Source: Ostreococcus lucimarinus CCE9901
Taxonomy: Eukaryota > Chlorophyta > Mamiellophyceae > Mamiellales > Bathycoccaceae
Assembly (NCBI RefSeq): GCF_000092065.1
Contig: NC_009368.1
Location: forward strand, 310,001-374,000
DNA: 64,000 nucleotides
Direction: 5' to 3'
Below are positions 56,338-64,000 of this stretch, piece by piece. The notes beneath the pieces were generated by a model that saw only the letters and a list, made by a program, of their open reading frames with translations, was not told the origin of the DNA and searched no databases. The position numbers and the translations under genes were made by a program. Positions within the stretch are counted from its first letter, which is position 1; each line of letters opens with the position of its first letter.

Positions 56338-57228
56338 ATGGCGCCCTTCAACCTGAAAACGATCAGCGTCACCCGCGCCCACCACGGCACCTTACATCGG
56401 CTCCAACACGACTCCGAAACCTTGAGCTCGGTCGCGACTTTCGCCGTGTTCGTTCCCGGCGCGGTCGAAGACTTCAAAGACAAATTCCCCCTCTTGTTGT
56501 ACCTCTCCGGATTGACGTGCACGGACGAAAATGTGGCGCAGAAAGGGTGCGCGTTCGAGCACTGCCACGCGCGGCGCGTGGCCATGGTCATGCCGGACAC
56601 GTCACCGCGAGGAGACGACGCGGCGGACGACGAGGCGTGGGATTTAGGGAAGGGGGCTGGATTTTATGTAGACGCGTCGGCGGCGCCGTGGTCTCGACAC
56701 TACAAAACGTACTCGTACGTCACGAAAGAGCTGCCGAAAGTGCTGCGGGCGTGCGATTTTGCCGATGCGTTGGATCACGAGCGAGTGTCGATCTCGGGGC
56801 ACTCGATGGGGGGACACGGGGCGTTGACGTTGGCGCTGAGAAATCCAAACGCGTACGCGAGCGCGAGCGCGTTCGCTCCGATTGCTAATCCGACGGCGTC
56901 GGATTGCCCGTGGGGACAAAAGGCGCTCAAGGCCTACCTTGGGAGCGCGGATTGCGATGAGGCGAAATCGCACGACGCGACGGAGCTCGTGAAGAGCGTC
57001 GAGGCGGGCACGTTTAAGATGCCGATTTTAATTGATCAAGGCGCGGCGGACTCCTTTTATAAGACGCAGTTGCACCCTGAGCGTTTCGTGGACGCGGCGA
57101 AAGAGCGTGGATGTGATGTCACGTATCGTCTGCACGATGGTTACGATCATAGCTACTTTTTTGTTTCCACGTTCATGCGCGAGCACATCGAGTTCCACGC
57201 CGCGGCGCTGGGAAGTCTTAAAATTTAA
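56338..57228 (+). CDS. FGH: S-formylglutathione hydrolase
   Basis: A 296-aa esterase-D-type enzyme of usual length that hydrolyses S-formylglutathione to formate and glutathione. Visible: YLSGLTCTDENVAQKGCAFE, the nucleophile elbow SISGHSMGGHGALTLAL (catalytic Ser), PILIDQGAADSFY (Asp) and the H-x-Y-D-H region GYDHSYFFVSTFMREH (His). The protein starts MAPFNLKTISVTRAHHGTLH with no targeting peptide, so is probably cytosolic. The next gene, converging from the right only 54 bp away, encodes the previous enzyme of the same pathway. Confidence 0.96.
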   Translation: MAPFNLKTISVTRAHHGTLHRLQHDSETLSSVATFAVFVPGAVEDFKDKFPLLLYLSGLTCTDENVAQKGCAFEHCHARRVAMVMPDTSPRGDDAADDEAWDLGKGAGFYVDASAAPWSRHYKTYSYVTKELPKVLRACDFADALDHERVSISGHSMGGHGALTLALRNPNAYASASAFAPIANPTASDCPWGQKALKAYLGSADCDEAKSHDATELVKSVEAGTFKMPILIDQGAADSFYKTQLHPERFVDAAKERGCDVTYRLHDGYDHSYFFVSTFMREHIEFHAAALGSLKI

Positions 57229-57282
57229 TGACATTGATAATCGGTTGTGAAAGTAATTATACGGTTGAGAAGGACCGCTTGA

Positions 57283-58559
<1,277 letters not shown>

Positions 58560-58678
58560 TCAGTGGCGACGCGCGAACGCGAAGGGGACGTTTTTCGCGA
58601 CGACGATTCGACGACGACGGCGCGGGAAACGACGAGGCGTCGCGACGGACGGCGCGCGGAGTTACAAGCGAGCGTCCG

Positions 58679-58906
58679 CTACGGCTTGGCGCTCGCGAGG
58701 GGGGCGACGTACTGCGTGGACTGCTGAAACGCCTCGATCTCGCGGTGAATCGCGTCGACGGCGTCGGGCTGGACGAGGACGCGACGCGCGTCGAGGTCGA
58801 CGACGACGAACTTGCGCTCCGCGGGCGCGACGTCGTTGAGGTGGAGGATGTACTGCTTGATGGGGACGTCGGCGGTGATCATGACGCCGTGGACGGCGGA
58901 GACCAT
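58679..58906 (-). CDS. TFB5: TFIIH subunit TFB5 (GTF2H5)
   Basis: A 75-aa protein of exactly the family size. MVSAVHGVMITADVPIKQYI then LHLNDVAPAERKFVV and LVQPDAVDAIHREIEAF align end to end with TFB5/TTDA (MVNA..GVLI.CD.P..Q.I..L). It binds p52/TFB2 and stabilises TFIIH for transcription and nucleotide-excision repair. The gene is too small for many annotation cut-offs but has no competitors on the other strand. It lies 134 bp upstream of ADH3 on the same strand. Confidence 0.92.
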   Translation of the reverse strand: MVSAVHGVMITADVPIKQYILHLNDVAPAERKFVVVDLDARRVLVQPDAVDAIHREIEAFQQSTQYVAPLASAKP

Positions 58907-59020
58907 GGCGCGCGCCAGGCGCGGTCTGCGGGTCGCGGCGACGACGCGCGCGGCGAAGGGAGAAATGGGCTAAAACGAGGGCTAAAACGAAGACCGATGG
59001 CGAGGTCGGTGATGGCTAAA

Positions 59021-59977
59021 TCATGGCGCGCCGTAGAGCCGCGCCCACGGTGGACGCGGGGCGTGGACGTCGACGCGGAGGTTGGATTTGGGGTGGCGAA
59101 ACGCGACGCGCTCGGCGTGGAGCAACGCGCCGGCGACGCGACGCGCGGAGAAAGGCGCGTCGATCGGTCCGTCGCGAGTCGCGGCGATCGGTCCGCCGTA
59201 TCTCACGTCGCCGACGAGCGGAAGTCCGAGCGACGCGCAGTGAAGTCTGATCTGGTGCGTGCGACCGGTGAGCGGGGAGCAACGCGCCAACGCGACGCGG
59301 TGTCGTCGGCGGTCGGCGTCGTCGGCGGTCGGCGGTTCGCAAAATCGCAGCGCCACGCCGTCGGTGATCACGCGCTCGACGATGATCGTGGTTTCGGCGT
59401 GCTTGACCTTGACCTTTTTGTTCCCGGGAAGCGCGCGGCCGATGTCCGCGGCGTCGTAGAGACGGAAGAGGCCGTATTTCGCGCGGCCCCAACCCGTGAA
59501 TACTCTGCGATGATCTTCAACGCCGTCGTAATCCGCCGTCGCCGCGCACAGCGCGACGTACGTCTTCTGCACCGTGCCGTCGGCGAATTGCGCCGACAAG
59601 CTGCGAATGGCGTCTCGATTTCGCGCGACGACGAGACATCCGGAGGTGTCGCGGTCGAGTCTGTGAACGACGCGCGCCGACTCCGAGGCGTTGAACGGCA
59701 CGTCCCGCGTCGTCGCGCGGTTATCGACCGTGGTCGCATCATCGCATTTCACCATGCCTCGCTCGACGAGGCGTTCTATATCGTGCACGTACGTCTGCGC
59801 AGGCTTGTTCAGGACGTAGACGTCGTCGTCGACGTACACCGCGAGCAACGGGACGCCGGCGGCTGCGTCCGCTCTCGCCGCGCGTTCGCACGACTCCGCG
59901 CGCTCGCCCTCGATCGCGCGCGCTGCATCACTCGGCGGCCCAGGACGGAGCGTCGGTTTGGGATATTCGGTCGACAT
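59021..59977 (-). CDS. RluA-family RNA pseudouridine synthase
   Basis: About 318 aa. The catalytic motif VVHRLDRDTSGCLVVAR carries the essential Asp. DDVYVLNKPAQTYVHD precedes it, as in RluA/RluC enzymes, and RCSPLTGRTHQIRLHCASLG follows. There is no S4 domain. A start at 59977 (MSTEYPKPTLRPGP) is chosen, since the upstream ATG at 60064 leaves only 10 bp to the preceding stop; that longer start would add a basic, perhaps mitochondrial, leader. Target RNA is unknown. Confidence 0.88.
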   Translation of the reverse strand: MSTEYPKPTLRPGPPSDAARAIEGERAESCERAARADAAAGVPLLAVYVDDDVYVLNKPAQTYVHDIERLVERGMVKCDDATTVDNRATTRDVPFNASESARVVHRLDRDTSGCLVVARNRDAIRSLSAQFADGTVQKTYVALCAATADYDGVEDHRRVFTGWGRAKYGLFRLYDAADIGRALPGNKKVKVKHAETTIIVERVITDGVALRFCEPPTADDADRRRHRVALARCSPLTGRTHQIRLHCASLGLPLVGDVRYGGPIAATRDGPIDAPFSARRVAGALLHAERVAFRHPKSNLRVDVHAPRPPWARLYGAP

Positions 59978-60074
59978 CTCGCCGCGAGGCGATAAATGAT
60001 GAGACGCAGGGCGAAACCTCGAGCGTCCAGCGTCGCAAACTTTTGCGACGCGAATGACGCTCACCCCATTTTAC

Positions 60075-61052
60075 CTACGGTACAGCACAGTGACGACCGC
60101 CGATATACGCATACGTCGGTCTTTCATAACGTGGAATCCGCGTCGCACTCTTGAGGTAGCGATCGATCGGCGGTTCGCGAGCGACGGCGGTTAAGAATTC
60201 ACCACACCGCGGCAAATTCAGACGCGTCGCGAAATCGGGCACTAAATCCTCCTCCGCGAGCTCGAACAGCGTTTCGAATAAAGCTAAATCGACATACGTC
60301 AACGACTCGCCGACGAGCCGCGAATTTCCGTTACGCTCTAGGATTTCCTCGAACACGCGCAGCGCCTGCCGCGAACGCGCCGGCACCGATAAATTATTCA
60401 CGCGATGCGTCTCTTGAAACCTCGCGCACTCAGCGTCTTCGCGTCTTTCAATGCTCTCTTTCAATGCCCTCGCGCTGTACAGCTGTCCATCGTGCGTCAA
60501 TCCGCCGTTGCGAATAGTGTGCCAATATTGCATAAAGAGTTCGTCGACGCGCGCGCGCTCATACTCGTTCGCGCCGTCCAAACTCAACTCTCGCCCCAGG
60601 TATCTGATTATCGCCGTTTCGTGGGAAACGTCGTTCGCACACCCATCGATGTCTACCAAACTCGGCGTCTTCCCGAACGGCGTCTTCGGTTTCACTTTCG
60701 GCCACGCGAGGTAGCCGACGACTTCGACCGCGTGCGGCGCTCGCGCGAGTTCGAGCATCATCCGAATTACCTCGGCGCGATTCCGCATCGGCATGTACTG
60801 CAGCCAATATTTCGCAGCCTTCGCGCCGTCGCCGTCGCAGTGGCGGTACATCACCGCGTGGACGTCCGTGCTCCATAAATCTTTCGACGCGAAGAGTTGC
60901 TTTTTCAACGCCTCGGGCGTGATTTCCGCGAGCGTTTCGTCGCGTTTCGCGCGCGCGGCGACGCGTCGCGCGCGCGCGCGCGTCACAGTCGCGCGCGGTC
61001 TCGTCGCGCGCCGCGCCGCGCGCGGCGTCGGCGCGGGTCGCGCCGCGAGCAT
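60075..61052 (-). CDS. Glutathione S-transferase-like protein, organelle-targeted
   Basis: A 325-aa protein. The first ~45 residues (MLAARPAPTPRAARRATRPR...) are a transit peptide. A GST N-domain follows: YMPMRNRAEVIRMMLELARA, FGKTPSLVDIDG (cis-Pro T-P) and SHETAIIRYLGREL (the S-x-x-I of the glutathione site). An alpha-helical C-domain follows, with LVGESLTYVDLALFETLFEL and LPRCGEFLTAVAREP. The catalytic Tyr/Ser is not obvious, as the strand 1 motif is LQYMPM. The fold resembles sigma-like GSTs. There is an insert of ~35 residues before the GST domain. Confidence 0.75.
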   Translation of the reverse strand: MLAARPAPTPRAARRATRPRATVTRARARRVAARAKRDETLAEITPEALKKQLFASKDLWSTDVHAVMYRHCDGDGAKAAKYWLQYMPMRNRAEVIRMMLELARAPHAVEVVGYLAWPKVKPKTPFGKTPSLVDIDGCANDVSHETAIIRYLGRELSLDGANEYERARVDELFMQYWHTIRNGGLTHDGQLYSARALKESIERREDAECARFQETHRVNNLSVPARSRQALRVFEEILERNGNSRLVGESLTYVDLALFETLFELAEEDLVPDFATRLNLPRCGEFLTAVAREPPIDRYLKSATRIPRYERPTYAYIGGRHCAVP

Positions 61053-61110
61053 CGTTTTAAAGATGATTTCAGGAGAAACAGGATGATAAAGTGATATTAC
61101 AGCGCGCGCG

Positions 61111-62821
61111 CTACGAGGACGCGAGACGCTTGGGAGAGACGTCGACCGCCACGGCGTCGACGAACGCCACGCGATCGTCGTCGATGACCTCTAAGTCGGG
61201 TGCGAGTAACTGCACGTAACGGTCAAAGTAAATCAGTTGTTTGATCAAGATGCCGAACGCTTTGGGGAGTTTGATTTTGTTCTCCTCGGCGGCGACGATC
61301 AAGTCGGAGGCCAACTGCGTCACTTGCTGTTGGTCGACGGTCACGGCGGCGCGAGGGGTGCCGTCGAAGGTGTCTTCATCGACAAGAACAGTCGGTTCGA
61401 TGGAATCTAAGGTTTCGTAGACTTTGCGTAAATCATTAGCGAATTTCTTGACGTCGACTTCGCCGTCGGTGGCCCCCATCGTCACCAGCGCGAGCGCCAT
61501 GCGCTCGTAATCGCGCGCGGCGGTGGATTGGAAAAAAGCTTGCACCGCGCCCCAAATTGACGGGGAAATTTTGCCGACGATGCCGAAGTCGATGAAACCA
61601 ACGCGCCCGTCCGGACAAACGATCAGATTACCCGCGTGCACGTCGGCGTGAAAACTCTCGCACGCCAGCACGCTGCCAAACCAAACGTTGAGCGCGTTGA
61701 TGAGCGTCGCCTCGGGATCGCGCGTGCTCACCGAACGAATCGCCTCCAAGTCCGTGAGCGGGACGCCAGAGAAGTACTCCATCACCATCACTCGTTTACC
61801 ACTAAATTGTTTGTACACTTGCGGCGCCTTGGCGATGTTCGTCAGTTCCGCGTCTTCAAGGTATCGTCGAAAAGCGTCGACGTTTTGCGCCTCCTTTCTA
61901 AAATCCGTCTCCTCCAACATCGACTCTCGAATGTCTCCGACGATGTCCACCAACGATGTTCGCGAGAGTTCAGGATTCAAAAACTGTAACACCTTGCTCA
62001 CGATTTAACACAAAGCTCAAATCCGCCTTGAGCGTGTCCTCGACGTTCGGTTTCAGCACCTTGACGACGACGTCTCGCCCGCTTCCGAGCAGCGTCGCTC
62101 GATGCACCTGCGCCACGCTCGCGCTCGCCAAAGGCACCGGATCGATCGTCGCGAACACATCATCTATAGAACGTCCCAAGTCTTTCTCGATCGTCCGCTT
62201 AATGATGGAAAAATCCGTCACCTCGGTCGCGTCCAGGCACTTTTGAAACTCCTCCACGTACTCCTTCGGAAACACGCTCGGCGCGCTCGCGATGAACTGT
62301 CCCAATTTCACGTACGTCGCCCCCAGCGCCTCAAACGTCCGTCGCACGATCACCGGCGCCGTCGGCGGGTTCTCCATCGACAACTCCCCGAAAGATCTCA
62401 CCGCCAGCGCCGCGAGCGACTCCACCGCGTTCAGCGTCCTCGCCACGCCCGGCGTCCCCGCGCCCGCCGCGATGCCCGCGATTTCGCTCATCAGCACCCT
62501 CGCCTCATCCGCCCTTCGCAACGCCTCCCGCGCGTCGAACGTCGCGCTCGCGCTCGCGAACGGGTTCGCCTCGAACGCGTTCCCGTCGTCGCGCGCGCCG
62601 GTCTCCCCCGGGATCGACCGCGAGCGCGCGCGGCGCGTCACGATGCGTTTCGACGTCATCGCGTTCGCGCGCGTTTTCGACGTCATCGCGTTCGCGCCTC
62701 GTCGCCGCGCATCGCGCGACGCCGACGCGTCCGCAACGCGCGCGATGTGCGCGCGCATGCTCGCGCGCGGGTTCGATCGTCGCACGCGCCGCGCGTCGCC
62801 GAGTGCGGCGCGCGTCTTCAT
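61111..62821 (-). pseudogene. ABC1/ADCK atypical kinase, +1 frameshift in AAA at 62004
   Basis: The first frame (from 62821) holds a targeting-like N-terminus, the KxGQ motif (YVKLGQFIASAP), PLASASVAQVHRA and DVVVKVLKP (ATP Lys). The second frame holds ASK-like SKVLQFLNPELSRTS, FHADVHAGNLIV and VGFIDFGIVG (metal Asp). Dropping one base of the TTT at 62004-62006 (plus strand) joins LSFVLIVSKVLQFLNPEL in the conserved way; the span is 1711 = 3 x 570 + 1. Plant ABC1K kinases of plastids and mitochondria tune quinone and lipid metabolism. The start is uncertain: several Met codons occur in the Arg-rich leader, which overlaps the 5' region of the plus-strand gene at 62893. Confidence 0.87.
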
Positions 62822-62892
62822 CGCGTCAAAACGCAGCGCGACGAGCGACCTCGTCGCACGCGCGCGCGCACGCCGCGTCGGAAGCGACTCGA

Positions 62893-63129
62893 ATGGCGTG
62901 GACGAACTTCATCATCACCGCCACGGGCCTGATCGCCGTCGCGTCGCTGATGCGCACGGACGTGCGACAATCGTCACGAATGTTGAGACAGAATTTAAAA
63001 ACCATTCGACGCTGGGTCGAGGACGGCGCCGAGGCGACGGCGAAGACGAGCGAAAAAACCCTCGGGGACACCGCGGTCGGGAAAGCGATGAAAGAGATGC
63101 GCGACGAGGCGATGAAGAAGAAGGATTGA
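62893..63129 (+). CDS. Small single-helix membrane protein, unknown
   Basis: A 78-aa protein: an N-terminal hydrophobic segment (WTNFIITATGLIAVASLM), then an amphipathic basic stretch (RQSSRMLRQNLKTIRRWVED) and a charged Lys-rich end. It starts MAWTNF, which leaves 71 bp to the divergent ABC1K start if 62821 is used. I do not recognise it. Gene-like features are the clean start, the helix pattern and a stop followed by an AT-normal spacer before the EXS gene. Confidence 0.5.
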   Translation: MAWTNFIITATGLIAVASLMRTDVRQSSRMLRQNLKTIRRWVEDGAEATAKTSEKTLGDTAVGKAMKEMRDEAMKKKD

Positions 63130-63283
63130 GGACGAGGTTGAAAGGCTTTTTGAGATTGGCGCAGACGCGGCGAGGTCGACGTCGAACGAGGGAGAGGTTT
63201 GCGTCGATCGATACGCTAGGCGGAAGTGCGGTCGAACTGCGTTCGGTTGGAGGGCGACGCGCGGAGGGGCGATCGAGGACGAG

Positions 63284-64000
63284 ATGAGTTCGCCGTTCGG
63301 GGCGAGGATCGAGACGCCGGCGTTGAGCGGGAAGTCGGCCAAAGCGATGCGGAACGCGAGCGCGGCGTGGGGTTGGACGTGTGTGCTCGTGTTGATGTAC
63401 GAGGCGCTGGTGCGAGGGATCGATGAACGGCGCGTGCACATGCTGAACGTGTATTATCAAGCGCCGACGGTGGCGACGCTGGCGTGTTTGATGTGGGCGC
63501 ACAACTTGCGAGTGTGGCACCGGTTGCGATTGACGCCTTCACCGTTGATTTGTTTTGGGGTTGAGCAAAACGAGTCGGTGACGTTTGAGCACGTGTATCG
63601 ATTGGCGCACGCGAGCGCGTTAGCTCTCTTGACCTCGGCGGTTTTGTTTCTATACGCGTACGACGTGGACGAACCGTTCGCCGCGACGACGATTTTGTTG
63701 GCGACGTATTTCGTTCCAATACTCGTCGCCATGTGGCCAAATAGAACGAAAGGGCTTGGAGAATTACGGTCGTATACGCGACGGTTGCTTTATAACTGCT
63801 TCACTCCCTTGGTGCGGCCGGTCGGGTTCGCTGATTTCTTCTTCGCCGACATCTTGTGTTCGTTGGCGAAATCTTTGAGCGATTTAGAACGCGTTGTTTG
63901 CAGCGTGCGACACCGCGTGATGCTCATACACACCGCCGCGGGTAAGTGCGGTGATAGAAGTATCATGATTCCCGTCGTGCTCATCATACCGTCCGCGATT
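63284..64000 (+). CDS. EXS-domain membrane protein (ERD1/XPR1 type), 3' partial
   Basis: The frame is open from the ATG at 63284 to the window end, 239 codons, with no stop. Hydrophobic helices alternate with conserved loops: RLTPSPLICFGVEQNESVTF, KGLGELRSYTRRLLYNCFTP and RPVGFADFFFADILCSLAKS, where F-A-D-x-x-x-A-D-x-L-x-S is the EXS signature. No SPX domain precedes it, so it resembles the ERD1/EXS-only proteins of plants and yeast (Golgi retention, phosphate) more than PHO1/XPR1. An earlier start within a short upstream exon cannot be excluded. Confidence 0.82.
   Translation, partial: MSSPFGARIETPALSGKSAKAMRNASAAWGWTCVLVLMYEALVRGIDERRVHMLNVYYQAPTVATLACLMWAHNLRVWHRLRLTPSPLICFGVEQNESVTFEHVYRLAHASALALLTSAVLFLYAYDVDEPFAATTILLATYFVPILVAMWPNRTKGLGELRSYTRRLLYNCFTPLVRPVGFADFFFADILCSLAKSLSDLERVVCSVRHRVMLIHTAAGKCGDRSIMIPVVLIIPSAI

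Overview
The window looks like nuclear DNA of a picoplanktonic green alga of the order Mamiellales, most like Ostreococcus. It is GC-rich and very gene-dense: about 46 protein genes and one tRNA gene in 64 kb, with many intergenic gaps of 30 to 150 bp. It carries chloroplast-targeted proteins (PsaH, RbcX, a PsbP-domain protein, an SQD2-type sulfolipid synthase). Coding regions are Arg/Ala-rich and introns are few and mostly near the 5' end. Nine inferred introns share an identical ACTGAC branch-point-like hexamer. The species assignment is inference; no organelle or bacterial segment is seen.

Layout. 1-12.5 kb: 3' part of a WDR48-like gene, tRNA-Ser(AGA), S-adenosylmethionine synthetase, a DUF2993-type plastid protein, a degenerate IMP2-like peptidase, a SIL1/Fes1-like factor, PsaH, a cryptochrome/photolyase, a PRS4-type PRPP synthetase and ALG14. 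12.5-27.6 kb: a ZIP metal transporter, an orphan acidic protein, a Spinster-like MFS transporter, a bZIP factor divergent from a CCDC146-like coiled-coil protein, a small membrane protein, a Nudix hydrolase, RPA1 with zinc knuckles, and a Sec14-like membrane protein. 27.7-39.2 kb: RbcX, an SQD2-TVP38 fusion, ATG101, a GT25-like protein, ribosomal proteins uL18 (RPL5), bL9 and uL15 (RPL27A), and a TMCO1-like protein. 39.2-52.8 kb: a CDPK-like kinase, FolD, a HELQ-like helicase, a PsbP-domain protein, a PDE12-like nuclease, NRAMP and LIN9/ALY. 52.8-64 kb: a YeeE/YedE transporter, a second Spinster-like MFS, S-formylglutathione hydrolase facing ADH3/GSNOR (consecutive steps of formaldehyde oxidation), TFB5, an RluA-type pseudouridine synthase, a GST, an ABC1 kinase, a small protein, and an EXS-domain gene running off the end.

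Several gene models had to be assembled from exons: PsaH, PRPP synthetase, RPA1, RPL5, bL9 (three exons), RPL27A (an 11-nt first exon), ADH3 and LIN9/ALY. Each restores a conserved junction, except the LIN9/ALY join, which rests only on splice signals and phase.

Six genes are interrupted by what look like single lesions. Four are +1 insertions in three-base homopolymers (MFS, FolD, ADH3, ABC1 kinase). One is the apparent loss of an 8-bp repeat unit (CDPK), and one is an in-frame TAG (NRAMP). The uniformity points to consensus errors first and real mutation second. Among the more unusual biological observations are a 22-bp perfect palindrome centred on a G-box in the bZIP/coiled-coil divergent promoter, a likely catalytically dead IMP2-like protein, the SQD2-TVP38 fusion, a His-rich tail on the cryptochrome, and a centriolar-type coiled-coil protein in a lineage (if Ostreococcus) without flagella.
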